A stretch of 64,000 nt of DNA from positions 124,001-188,000 of the forward strand of contig NZ_BOOY01000030.1 of NCBI RefSeq assembly GCF_016863475.1. Direction: 5' to 3'. Shown in pieces: positions 37,320 to 46,042 of this stretch (positions within the stretch are counted from its first letter, which is position 1; each line of letters begins with the position of its first letter). A program made the translations under genes and the position numbers. This DNA comes from Spirilliplanes yamanashiensis. Lineage in GTDB: Bacteria; Actinomycetota; Actinomycetes; Mycobacteriales; Micromonosporaceae. The notes beneath the pieces were generated by a model. The model ran no database searches and was not told the DNA's origin. It was given only the letters and a program-made list of their open reading frames with translations.

Positions 37320-38641
37320 CGGGCCGCGCCGTTCACGGCGACCGGTCGCGGGCCGAGCGGGCGGGACTCCCGGTTGACCGGGCCGTCCACCGCGGCGAGG
37401 CCCGCGCCCACGGCGAAGAAGATGATCGACAGGTTCGGGTCGACGTAGCCGTACACCGGGATGATCGACAGGGCGATCACCGGCACCGTGCTCAGCCACT
37501 GCCCGGACAGCGACACGGCGGCGGCGAGGCGGCGGGCGACGAACAGCAGCCACAGCAGGAAGACGGCCAGCGCCGGCAGGCCGTGGCTGAACATGACGTT
37601 CCACAGCATGCCCTGGGTGCCCAGCGGCTCGGCGGACAGCGTGGTGTCGACGGCGGTGGGCCCGCCGTAGCCGAGCAGGGGCGACCGGAGCACCGCCTGC
37701 CACGTGTGCACGTACAGGTCGAGGCGGTCGACGTTGGTGTCGGTGGTGCTGACCCGCTCGGCGATCCGCTCCTGGACGGGCACGACGAGGCTGAACAGGT
37801 AGAACAGCAGGACCACGACGCCGATCGAGGCGATCGGGCGGGCGCTGCCGCGCAGCAGGGCGCGCCCGGCGAGGTACACCATGCCGATGCCCAGGCCCAG
37901 GAACATGCCGCGGTTGAGGGTCATGAACGCCGGCACCACCGACAGCGGCAGCGACACCAGCAGCACGACGCGCAGCGCCCCGGCGCGCACCGAGGTCAGG
38001 TACGCCAGCACGCAGGGCAGCAGCAGCGCGTACGCCGTCCCCCAGTTGTTGGTGTGCGGGTACGGCGCGGAGGTGCGGTAGATCGGCGCCCGGGAGAGCA
38101 GGTTGAACTCGTTGCTGCGCACGTGCACCAGCGACTGCAGGTACCGGGTCTCGGCCAGCTCCCGCGGCAGCAGCAGCTCCACCGGGGTGGTCAGGGCGAA
38201 CGTCGGCACCAGCACGCCGAGCCAGCCGAGCGCGACGAGCGACAGCCAGCACAGGGCGAGCGGGCGCAGCAGGCGGTGCCAGGGCGTGCCCTCGCGCGCC
38301 ACGTTGTAGACGTAGACGGCGACGACCAGCGCGGTCACCAGGAAGCCGACCCGCAGGGCGTAGGACAGGTACGCCGTCGGCCGGTCGATGCGCACGACGC
38401 TGAGCAGCACCAGGGCGAGGAACAGCCCCCACAGCGCGGCGCCCGGCGGCAGGGCGATCCGCCCGCGGGTCAGCAGGACGGCGAGCAGCACCGCGCCGAG
38501 CACCGACCAGCCGAGGTAGAACGCGCCCAGCGCCCACCAGAGCGGCACGAGCCCGAACATCAGCACGAGCGGCCAGGTGGGCAGCGGCACCGGCGGCACC
38601 GGCGCCACCGGTGGCGCCACCCGGCGGGCCGGGTCAGACAC
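37316..38641 (-). CDS. O-antigen ligase/polymerase-like membrane protein
   Basis: 441 aa with about 11 helices. A large extracytoplasmic loop between about 155 and 200 contains PYPHTNNWG. LNRGMFLGLGIGMVYLAGRALL and LYVHTWQAVLRSPLLGYGGPTAVD are the features shared by Wzy/WaaL-type proteins. The GTG at 38639-38641 overlaps the glycosyltransferase stop by 8 nt. Polymerase rather than ligase function is likelier since the organism has no LPS core to ligate to. Confidence 0.8.
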   Translation of the reverse strand: MSDPARRVAPPVAPVPPVPLPTWPLVLMFGLVPLWWALGAFYLGWSVLGAVLLAVLLTRGRIALPPGAALWGLFLALVLLSVVRIDRPTAYLSYALRVGFLVTALVVAVYVYNVAREGTPWHRLLRPLALCWLSLVALGWLGVLVPTFALTTPVELLLPRELAETRYLQSLVHVRSNEFNLLSRAPIYRTSAPYPHTNNWGTAYALLLPCVLAYLTSVRAGALRVVLLVSLPLSVVPAFMTLNRGMFLGLGIGMVYLAGRALLRGSARPIASIGVVVLLFYLFSLVVPVQERIAERVSTTDTNVDRLDLYVHTWQAVLRSPLLGYGGPTAVDTTLSAEPLGTQGMLWNVMFSHGLPALAVFLLWLLFVARRLAAAVSLSGQWLSTVPVIALSIIPVYGYVDPNLSIIFFAVGAGLAAVDGPVNRESRPLGPRPVAVNGAAR

Positions 38642-39548
38642 CGCGGCCCTGACGCTGCGCCATGGCCAGGACCCGTTCGCCCGACAGCACGCCGAGCAGC
38701 ACCGGCACGGTGGCCAGGATGCGCTTCTCCACCGGGTTGAGCCGCAGCACCCGCAGCAGCTCGCGCAGCGCCTCGCGCCGCCGGTGGCCGGAGGCGAGGG
38801 CGAACGCGATCTGGCCGTGGATGCGGGCCAGCCCGCTGCGGCTGCGGGCCAGCTCGGGGTGGCGCCGCAGCAGGTAGCGCTGCGCCTCGACGATCATCGC
38901 CCAGCGGCCGAAGAAGAACGAGCCGCCGTGCCAGTCGACGATCACCAGGACCTGCGGGGCCATGACGATCGGCCCGTGCGCCGCGACGCGCAGCAGCCAC
39001 TCGTAGTCCTCGCCGTACCCGCCGGGGATGTTCTCGTCGACGTCGCCGACGGCGGCCCAGGTCTCCCGGCGCACCACGACCGTGCTGGAGTGCACCTCCA
39101 TGACCCGGTCGGCGAGCAGGTCGGCGAGCACGACCCGGTCGCGGCCGAGGACCCGGTCACGGGTGAAGCCGGGCCCCTGCAGGCGGATGCCGCAGCCGGC
39201 GGCGGCCGCGCCGGGGTGCGCGCGCAGCAGCTCGACCTGGTGCCGCAGCTTGTCCGGCAGCCACACGTCGTCGTCGTCGCAGAAGGCGATGAGCTCGCCG
39301 GTGGAGCGCTCGGCCCCGGTGTTCCGGCCGCCGGGCAGGCCCTGCCGGTGGGTGTTGGTGGCGTACGCCAGGCTCCGCCCGGGCCCTGGGGTGAGGTCGA
39401 GGGTCCGGACGTCGACGTGGTCGTACACGACGACGCACTCGATCTCGCCGGGGTAGTCCTGGGCGAGCACCGCGGCGACGGCCCGGTCCAGCAGGCCGGG
39501 GCGGTCGCACGTCGCCACCACGACGGAGACGCGCGGGTGGCCGGTCAC
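38634..39548 (-). CDS. GT2 family glycosyltransferase
   Basis: 304 aa. VSVVVATCDRPGLLDRAVAAVLAQDYPGEIECVVVYD opens the GT-A fold and AFCDDDDVWLPDKLRHQVELL has the DxD metal site. GEDYEWLLRVAAHGPIV carries the likely catalytic ED. The GTG at 39546-39548 overlaps the Wzz-like stop (GTGA). It adds one sugar of the repeat unit, probably on the cytosolic face. Confidence 0.88.
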   Translation of the reverse strand: MTGHPRVSVVVATCDRPGLLDRAVAAVLAQDYPGEIECVVVYDHVDVRTLDLTPGPGRSLAYATNTHRQGLPGGRNTGAERSTGELIAFCDDDDVWLPDKLRHQVELLRAHPGAAAAGCGIRLQGPGFTRDRVLGRDRVVLADLLADRVMEVHSSTVVVRRETWAAVGDVDENIPGGYGEDYEWLLRVAAHGPIVMAPQVLVIVDWHGGSFFFGRWAMIVEAQRYLLRRHPELARSRSGLARIHGQIAFALASGHRRREALRELLRVLRLNPVEKRILATVPVLLGVLSGERVLAMAQRQGRGV

Positions 39549-41209
39549 GGCCGCACCCCGGTCAGCACCACGCCGAGCAGCGGCACGCCGGCGGCGCGGA
39601 CCCGGTCGGCGAGGCGGGTGAGCGCGGTCGCCCGGGTGCGGTCGCACGCGGCGACGAGGACCGCGGCGCCGCTGCGGGCCGCCCAGACCCCGCGGTCGTC
39701 CTCGTCGGCGGGCGGGCCGTCCAGGACGATCAGCTGTTCGGGGTTGTCGGTCTCCAGCGGGCCCAGCCGGACGCTGCCGGAGCCGATGTACAGCAGGTCG
39801 GCCTCGTCGCGGACCGGGACGGCGGCGCGGCCGGCCGGCGCGGCGGGCCGGGGCCCGGCCGGCACGTCCGGTGCGGCGGGCGCGGCGGAGACGTCGGGGG
39901 CGAGCAGCGTGGTGGTCGTGGCGCCGCCGCCGTTCACGGCGCTCAGGCCCACCGGCGCGCTCATCTTGCCGAGCCGGCCGTTGCGGTCGCCGTCCGGCGC
40001 CTGCAGGTTGCGCTCGGCGATCGGCGCGGCGGGCACCGAGCGCGGCACCCGGTGCCGGGTGATGACCGGCGGCACCCGGCGCTGGGCGGCGAGCAGCAGG
40101 GCGTGCAGCTCGTCGGCCACGTCGTCGGTGCCGCCGAGGTAGACCTCGTGGCCGGCCTCGGCGAGCGCGGCGGCCAGCCCGGCGCTGATTTCGGGGCGGC
40201 CCTCGCCGGGCCGGTCTGACAGCACGACCAGCGGCCGGCCGGGCTGGCCCTCGGTCCAGGTGGCGACGGACAGGGCCAGGTAGCGCATGTCGGTGCCGGT
40301 GCCGTCCCGGCCGCGCCGGCCGGGCCGCTGGACGCTGCCGAGCAGCGGGGCGCCGGTGGCGTCGGCGGCCTCGGCGGCCGAGCGCAGCCGCCGGTCGAGC
40401 GACTCGCGCACGAACGCGACGACGACGCCGAGCACCAGGCCGCCGAGCAGGGTGGCGAGCACGTACAGCGGGGCGCCGTCGCGGCTGGACGGCAGCGGCT
40501 CGCGGGCGGCGTTGGTGACCACGCCGGGGCTGAGGTCGGCGGAGGCCACCTTCGAGCGCTGCTCGGCGAGGGTGGCCAGCTGGTCGTTGAGCGAGCGCAT
40601 CTGGTCGAGCAGGGCGTTGGCGCGCGGCGACGTCTGGTCGGAGCTGATGGTGCCCGGCAGGTCGGCCTGGGCGCGCCGGCGCTGGGTGGTGACCGCCGCG
40701 ATCGTGGCGTCGTAGGACTTGAGCACGGCGGTGCGCTGGCCGTCGTACATGGCCTGGCGCACCCGCAGGTACGTCTGGGCGGCGGTGTTCGCGCCGGTCA
40801 CCGCCTCGGCCTGGCTGCCGCCGTCGAAGCTGAAGCGCAGCACCTGCCCGCCGACCGGGTTCTCGACGAGCAGCGCGGCGGACACGTCGGCCGCGTCCAG
40901 GCCGGTGGCGGTGGCCACCCGGTCGATGACGTCGTTGCCGGTGGCGATGCCGTTCTCGGCGGTCATGTTGACCGCCCGGTCCGCGCCGCTGTTGGGCAGG
41001 GAGAACGGGTCGGTCACGACGGGGCGGACGACCACGACGGTGGTGGCGGTCCAGGTGGCCGGCGCGAGGAGGAGGTAGGCGGCCGCGCCGAGGTTCACCA
41101 GCAGCGTCGTGGCGACCACCTCGCGCCAGCGGCGCAGCGGGATCCGCGCGAGCTCGCCGATCCCGACCGGGCGGCCGTGCGCTCCGGCGGCGGCGTCCGT
41201 CACGTCCAT
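39545..41209 (-). CDS. Wzz-like chain-length/co-polymerase protein with degenerate kinase domain
   Basis: 554 aa. TM1 at about 34-50 and TM2 at about 249-267 flank an extracytoplasmic domain, with RSLNDQLATLAEQRSKVASAD as its coiled coil. The C-terminal 280 residues have the outline of a bacterial tyrosine (BY) kinase: PLVVLSDRPGEGRPEISAGLAAALAEAGHEVYLGG. The Walker A motif that should read GEGKS/T is GEGRPE at 335-340, with both the Lys and the Ser/Thr lost. A Pro/Ala-rich insert lies at about 440-465 and no Tyr-rich tail is present. It is probably a structural co-polymerase, not a kinase. First gene of the operon. Confidence 0.8.
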   Translation of the reverse strand: MDVTDAAAGAHGRPVGIGELARIPLRRWREVVATTLLVNLGAAAYLLLAPATWTATTVVVVRPVVTDPFSLPNSGADRAVNMTAENGIATGNDVIDRVATATGLDAADVSAALLVENPVGGQVLRFSFDGGSQAEAVTGANTAAQTYLRVRQAMYDGQRTAVLKSYDATIAAVTTQRRRAQADLPGTISSDQTSPRANALLDQMRSLNDQLATLAEQRSKVASADLSPGVVTNAAREPLPSSRDGAPLYVLATLLGGLVLGVVVAFVRESLDRRLRSAAEAADATGAPLLGSVQRPGRRGRDGTGTDMRYLALSVATWTEGQPGRPLVVLSDRPGEGRPEISAGLAAALAEAGHEVYLGGTDDVADELHALLLAAQRRVPPVITRHRVPRSVPAAPIAERNLQAPDGDRNGRLGKMSAPVGLSAVNGGGATTTTLLAPDVSAAPAAPDVPAGPRPAAPAGRAAVPVRDEADLLYIGSGSVRLGPLETDNPEQLIVLDGPPADEDDRGVWAARSGAAVLVAACDRTRATALTRLADRVRAAGVPLLGVVLTGVRP

Positions 41210-41275
41210 CAGGCGGTTCCCTCTCAGCCGGTCGGCGCAGGCGTCCGGACGCAGTGCGTCAAACCCGCAATGTAA

Positions 41276-41309
41276 CTATCGGTAATCGACGAAGTGGCTA
41301 CATCGGCCG
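41276..41309 (-). promoter_or_regulatory. upstream element of the exopolysaccharide operon
   Basis: On the minus strand CCGATGT, 13 bp, CGATTACCGATAG lies about 67-100 bp before the Wzz-like start. A nearly identical pair occurs at 47500-47530 in front of other genes of the locus. Confidence 0.4.
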
Positions 41310-41413
41310 AACGTGTGCTGATTTGACCGCATTTCCAGTGCGGAACGCCCGAACGAGCCGAACCAGGCACGGACGTGCTGTTACGGGACGTGACGACCGG
41401 CACAGGCACCGAC

Positions 41414-41447
41414 GGGCCGCCGCCGCCGGAAGGGGCGGCGGCGGCCC
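41414..41447 (-). terminator. strong terminator of the beta-propeller gene
   Basis: A perfect 14-bp GC stem (41414-41427 with 41434-41447) and a 6-nt loop lie 15 bp past the minus-strand stop at 41462. Confidence 0.8.
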
Positions 41448-41461
41448 GCGGGCTCACCGCG

Positions 41462-43420
41462 TCAGGACGTGGCGTAGAACAGCGTCGGGCTCGACCAGGC
41501 CGCGGCCGGCGAGCCGGTGGCCAGGGTGACCGCGGCGGCGCCGTCGACGGAGGCGCCCGCGAACGGCACCGCCCGCAGGGCCCCGCCGGTCGTGCCGTGG
41601 ACGATCCGGCCGGCGGCGTACGTCATGCCCCGGACGGAGCCCCACGCCACACCCTGCGTGGGCACGACGAACGCGGTGCAGCCGACCACGGAGCCGTCCG
41701 GCTCCAGGTAGCGGGCGAACAGCCGGTCGTCGCCCGCGACGGTGTAGTACATGCGCCCGTCGAGGTAGAACGCGCCGGTCAGGCTCGACGCGCCGAACCA
41801 GGCGTTGTAGCCGCTGCCCAGCCACGGCGCGCCGGCCGCGCCCCGGTTGAACGTCGTCACCCACAGCTGGCCGTTGGTGCCCGCGGTCCGGTCGGTGCGG
41901 GCGAAGTACACCCGGTTGCCGAGGGCGAAGGCCGCCCCGGGCGCGACGATGTTCGGCTGGCCGCCGGCCACCGGGGCGCCCAGCGCGGTGCCGTCGAACG
42001 GCACCCTGGTCAGCGTGCCGGCGGCGCCGCCGCCCAGGTACAGGAACCCGGGGGTGGCCGACGGCGCGTTGACCGCGGCGACCGTGCGGCCCCCGGCGAG
42101 CGGGAACATGCCCAGCCGGCCGTGGTACTCCCGGCCGAGCCCGTCGGAGTCGAAGCCGGCGAACAGGCCGGTCGCGCCGCGGAACAGCTCGAACACCACG
42201 GGTCCCCAGCTGACCGTGCCGGCGGGGGCGCCGCTGCGGGTCGGGTTCCACGCCATCGGCATGCCGTTGATCGGGTTCAGCGCGCCGTAGCCGTACCGGT
42301 CGACCGCCCCGGCGCCGGGGTTGTCGGTGCCGTTGGCGTTGTTCAGCCAGCGGAAGTGCCCGGCGAGGTAGACGACGTTGTCCGCCGCCTCGACCGAGGT
42401 GATCGAGTCGCGGCCCGTGTCCTGCACCCAGGTGGCGTCGAGCGCGGTGCCGCGCGCGCCGGTCTCCCAGCGGGTGAGGGTGTCGCAGTACGCCCCGGTG
42501 CCCCGGCCGCCGTCGGCGGCGATGACGAAGTAGCTGCCGTCGTCGGCGAAGTCCACGTCGCGGGCGTAGAACGGGAAGGTGGTGCTGGCGCACGGGGGGA
42601 CGTAGCGCTGGGTGTCCCAGTTCGCCACCGTCGGCGTGCCCGACATGTCGACGAGGACGACCTGGTTGCGCGCCTGGCCGTTGACCCGGGTGAAGTTGCC
42701 GACGGCGACCAGCGTCCGGCCGTCGGGGGCGACGTCGAGGCCCCAGACCAGCTCGGCGCCGCGGCGGGCGACGCTCGCGTCGATCTGGAACGTCGGGTCG
42801 ATCGCGCCGGTGGTGGCGTTCAGCCGGGCCAGCAGCGAGTGCTGGGTGCCGTTGACCCAGTGGAACGCGCCGGCGACGTAGAGGCTGTTGCCGCGCACGA
42901 CCAGGCGGCGCACGAGGCCGCCGTCGCCGCGGCCCACCCAGGAGGTGACCGTCGAGCCGGTGGCCGGGTCGAGCGCGACCAGGTTGCGGCGGGCGACGCC
43001 GTTGACGGTGCGGAAGGCGCCGCCGGCGACGAGCCGGCCGTCCGGGGTGACCGCGAGCGCCTGCACGGCCCCGTCGAGGACGGGCGCGAACGACGTCTGC
43101 AGCGCGCCGCTGGTGCGGTCGTACGCGAACAGGTAGTTGCGGGCCGTCGCGGTGCCGGCCGCGGCGCGGACGGAGGTGAAGCTGCCGCCCACGTAGACCG
43201 TGTTGCCGATCTCCGCGAACGCGTACGCGGCGCCGTTCAGGGCGTGCGGCACGTTGTCGGCGGGGTTGGCGGAGACGAGGGTGCTCGTGACCGGGGTGGA
43301 CGGTGCGGCGTGCGCCGCGGTCGCGGTGAGTCCGAACACGGACGTCGGGATGGCGACGGCAATGGCGGCGAGCACGCCGATCGGCCGGCGGGAGACTCGA
43401 CGAGTAAGCCCTTGAACCAC
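41462..43420 (-). CDS. secreted beta-propeller (delta-60-repeat-like) protein
   Basis: 652 aa. A long signal peptide (SRRPIGVLAAIAVAIPTSVFGLTATAAHA) precedes repeats of the type GNTVYVGGSFTSV, DGRLVAGGAFRTVNG, NSLYVAGAFHWVNG, GRTLVAVGNFTRVNGQARNQ and DNVVYLAGHFRWLN. This suggests a propeller of about six blades. The start is GTG at 43418-43420 with GGGGG 4 nt upstream; the longer frame to an ATG at 43480 adds a polar leader. There are few Cys residues and no catalytic motif. Its place between exopolysaccharide genes suggests surface or matrix binding. Confidence 0.75.
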   Translation of the reverse strand: MVQGLTRRVSRRPIGVLAAIAVAIPTSVFGLTATAAHAAPSTPVTSTLVSANPADNVPHALNGAAYAFAEIGNTVYVGGSFTSVRAAAGTATARNYLFAYDRTSGALQTSFAPVLDGAVQALAVTPDGRLVAGGAFRTVNGVARRNLVALDPATGSTVTSWVGRGDGGLVRRLVVRGNSLYVAGAFHWVNGTQHSLLARLNATTGAIDPTFQIDASVARRGAELVWGLDVAPDGRTLVAVGNFTRVNGQARNQVVLVDMSGTPTVANWDTQRYVPPCASTTFPFYARDVDFADDGSYFVIAADGGRGTGAYCDTLTRWETGARGTALDATWVQDTGRDSITSVEAADNVVYLAGHFRWLNNANGTDNPGAGAVDRYGYGALNPINGMPMAWNPTRSGAPAGTVSWGPVVFELFRGATGLFAGFDSDGLGREYHGRLGMFPLAGGRTVAAVNAPSATPGFLYLGGGAAGTLTRVPFDGTALGAPVAGGQPNIVAPGAAFALGNRVYFARTDRTAGTNGQLWVTTFNRGAAGAPWLGSGYNAWFGASSLTGAFYLDGRMYYTVAGDDRLFARYLEPDGSVVGCTAFVVPTQGVAWGSVRGMTYAAGRIVHGTTGGALRAVPFAGASVDGAAAVTLATGSPAAAWSSPTLFYATS

Positions 43421-43515
43421 ATAGCCCCCAGAACGGTTGCGCGAATGTTCAGTGTGTGAGGTGCCCCATTTAGGAGCCATCAGCCGATCGGTCCGACCGA
43501 CCCGCATTTGGTGTG

Positions 43516-44505
43516 TTACAAAGCGATCCGGTCGAGCCCCGCTGCCCGTTCCTCCCGTCCGGACGCCGCGCCGAGCCGGAACGGCGTGACCGCGCTGCGC
43601 GAGCGCACCTCCCACGACGCCGCCGCGGCGAGGTCGCCGGCCGTGATCTCGTCCGCCTCCCGGGCCAGCACCAGCCCGCGCGTGTCCAGCTCCCGCGCGA
43701 CGGCCACCTGGTGGTCGTCGACGTGCTCGCTGTGCCGGCGCCGGCGCGGGACGTAGATCGCCCGCTTGCCGGTGCGCATCGCCGCCAGCGCCGAGCCGAC
43801 CCCGGCGTGCGTGACGACGACGTCCGCCTCGCGCATGGCCTGCTGCATCTCCGCGTGCGGGACGTGCCGGCGGGCGCCGGCCGGCATGCCCGGGATCTCG
43901 GTCGAGCCGACCTGCCACAGCACGTCCGCCGAGTCGGGCAGGATCCGCACCAGCGAGCTCAGCAGCCGCGGGAACCGGAACTTCTCGTGCGTGCCCAGCG
44001 CGACGACGACCTTGCCGACGGGCCGCGGCGCCGGGCGCTGCCGGGCGATGTGGCCGTCGAAGACCGACCCACCGAACCGCCACCGCTGCCCCGCCCACGC
44101 CGCGTACTGCGTGTGCAGGTGCACGCCGGGCAGCCGCGCGACGAGGCGGCCGCTGAGCGACGGCGCGTGCGTGCGGGTCGCGCTCTCGATGTAGTGGCAC
44201 TCGACGCCCGCGCGGACCGCCGGCACGAAGAACGACACCGCCACGCTCGCCCCGGTGCTGATCACCCGGGTGAACCGGCCACCGGCCAGCAGCCGGCGCG
44301 CCGCCACGTAGTCCCGCAGCGTGCCGACCACGTCGCGGCTGGTCGCGGGCGGCACGTGAATCACCGGCTCGCCGGCCAGCAGCGACCGGCTCTGCGGGGT
44401 GTCGAAGGTGACCCAGCAGTAGTCGTCGCCGATGCCCAGCCGGGGCCGCAGCTCGTGCAGCTCGGCCAGGTGCCCGCCGGTGGAGGCCAGCAGCATGGTG
44501 GTCAT
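43516..44505 (-). CDS. ALG14/ALG13-type glycosyltransferase
   Basis: 329 aa. The N-terminal half (MLLASTGGHLAELHELRP ... VISTGASVAVSFFVPAVRAGVECHYIES) is like ALG14. The C-terminal half (KVVVALGTHEKFRFPRLLSSL ... VVVTHAGVGSALAAMRTGKRAIYVPRRRRHSEHVDDHQ) is like ALG13/MurG, with the sugar-nucleotide-binding HAGVGS. The two halves are separate subunits in eukaryotes and in some bacterial capsule loci; here they are one chain. The ATG at 44503-44505 follows GGGAGG. It probably adds the second sugar to the polyprenyl-linked primer. Confidence 0.85.
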   Translation of the reverse strand: MTTMLLASTGGHLAELHELRPRLGIGDDYCWVTFDTPQSRSLLAGEPVIHVPPATSRDVVGTLRDYVAARRLLAGGRFTRVISTGASVAVSFFVPAVRAGVECHYIESATRTHAPSLSGRLVARLPGVHLHTQYAAWAGQRWRFGGSVFDGHIARQRPAPRPVGKVVVALGTHEKFRFPRLLSSLVRILPDSADVLWQVGSTEIPGMPAGARRHVPHAEMQQAMREADVVVTHAGVGSALAAMRTGKRAIYVPRRRRHSEHVDDHQVAVARELDTRGLVLAREADEITAGDLAAAASWEVRSRSAVTPFRLGAASGREERAAGLDRIAL

Positions 44506-44530
44506 CGGGCGGCCTCCCGGGTCGTGGTCA

Positions 44531-46042
44531 TCAGTAGGCGCCGGAGCCGCGCACGACGGCGACGACCGTGCGGAGCAGGATCATGAGGTCGAGCGACAGC
44601 GACCAGTTCTCGACGTACTGCAGGTCGAGCCGGACCGCCTCCTCCCACGACAGGTCGGACCGGCCGCTGACCTGCCACAGCCCGGTCATGCCGGGCTTGA
44701 CCACCAGCCGGCGCCGCATGTCGTCGGGGTAGTTCGCCACCTCGGCGGCCAGCGGCGGCCGCGGCCCGACGAGCGACATGTGCCCGCGCAGCACGTTGAG
44801 GATCTGCGGCAGCTCGTCGAGGGAGTACCGGCGCAGGAACCGGCCGGTCCGGGTGACCCGGGGGTCGGCGCGCAGCTTGAACAGCACCCCGTCGGACGCC
44901 TGCTCCGCGCGCAGCTGCGCGAGGCGCTGCTCGGCGTCGACGTGCATGGTGCGGAACTTGACCATCGGGAACGCCCGGCCGTGCCGGCCGACCCGGTCCT
45001 GCCGGAACAGGGCGGGGCCCGGCGAGTCCAGTTTGACCAGCACCGCCACCGCGAGCATGACGGGCGCGACGACGGCCAGGACGCTCAGCGCGGCGACGAA
45101 CTCGAAGACGCCCTTGACCATGCGCCGCCCGCCGGACAGCCGGGGGTGCTCGATGTGCATCAGCGGCAGGCCGTCCACCGGCCGGATCGCGATCCGGTCG
45201 CCCGTGACGTCGAGCAGCGACGAGGCCATGATCAGCTCGACGTCGTCGCGTTCCAGGGCCCACGCCAGCCGGCGCAGCCCGGGGCCGTCGAGCTCGGGCA
45301 CCGACAGCACGATCACGGTGTCGGCGTCGGCCCGGGTGGCGGACCGGGCCGTCGAGGCGATGTCGCCGGCAACCGGCACGCCGAGATCGGCGAGGTACCC
45401 GAGGTCGCCGAGGTCGCCGGCTGCGTCCGGGTCGGGCACGCACGCCGCGACCACCTGCAGGCCGTGGTGCGGGCGGCGGCGCAGCTGGCGGGCCAGGTCG
45501 GCGACCGCGCCGGGCCGCCCGACGGCGAGCACCCGGCGCACGGCCACGCCGCGGGCCCGGTCGCGGTGCAGCCGGCGGCGCAGCACGAACCGGCCGGTCA
45601 TCGACAGCGCGGTCATCAGCGGCAGCACGACCACGAGGTAGCCGCGGGCCACGTGGGCGTCGAACGCGTACGACACCAGCGCGGTGCCGACGGTCAGCCG
45701 GACGCCCGCGCGCAGGGTGTGCTGGTACTCGCCGACGCCGACGAACAGCAGCCGGGTCTCGTAGGCGCGGGCGACCGACAGCGCCGCGAGCCAGCAGAAC
45801 GGCAGCAGCAGCGACAGCGCGAGGTAGCGGTGGGTGTGGCCGCCGCTGACGGGCCCGAACCGCACGAGGTACCCGGTCGCCGTCGCCAGCAGCGCGGCCG
45901 CCAGGTCGGCCAGCACGAGGGTGCGCAGGTACCGGCCCTCCCACGGCCGGTGCGGCACGACCCGGCGGGCGACCGACGCGGCCGGCGCGGCCGCTGCCGG
46001 CGGCGCGACCCGCGCCGGGGGCGGCGTGTCCAGCATGGTCAT
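44531..46042 (-). CDS. polyprenyl glycosylphosphotransferase (WbaP/WcaJ-like)
   Basis: 503 aa. Four N-terminal helices (about 45-150) and a CoA-binding-like Rossmann domain precede the catalytic region, which begins with a membrane segment at about 315. KFRTMHVDAEQRL, DPRVTRTGRFLRRYSLDELPQILNVLRGHMSLVGPRPPL and KPGMTGLWQVSGRSDLSWEEAVRLDLQYVENWS are the bacterial sugar transferase signatures. It starts lipid-linked repeat-unit synthesis by moving a sugar-1-phosphate to undecaprenyl phosphate. The ATG overlaps the previous stop (ATGA). Confidence 0.92.
   Translation of the reverse strand: MTMLDTPPPARVAPPAAAAPAASVARRVVPHRPWEGRYLRTLVLADLAAALLATATGYLVRFGPVSGGHTHRYLALSLLLPFCWLAALSVARAYETRLLFVGVGEYQHTLRAGVRLTVGTALVSYAFDAHVARGYLVVVLPLMTALSMTGRFVLRRRLHRDRARGVAVRRVLAVGRPGAVADLARQLRRRPHHGLQVVAACVPDPDAAGDLGDLGYLADLGVPVAGDIASTARSATRADADTVIVLSVPELDGPGLRRLAWALERDDVELIMASSLLDVTGDRIAIRPVDGLPLMHIEHPRLSGGRRMVKGVFEFVAALSVLAVVAPVMLAVAVLVKLDSPGPALFRQDRVGRHGRAFPMVKFRTMHVDAEQRLAQLRAEQASDGVLFKLRADPRVTRTGRFLRRYSLDELPQILNVLRGHMSLVGPRPPLAAEVANYPDDMRRRLVVKPGMTGLWQVSGRSDLSWEEAVRLDLQYVENWSLSLDLMILLRTVVAVVRGSGAY

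Noticed and set aside
43421-43480. N-terminal extension of the beta-propeller protein to an ATG at 43480
   Set aside because: The added 20 residues are polar and precede the signal peptide, and the GTG at 43420 has a better-placed ribosome binding site.
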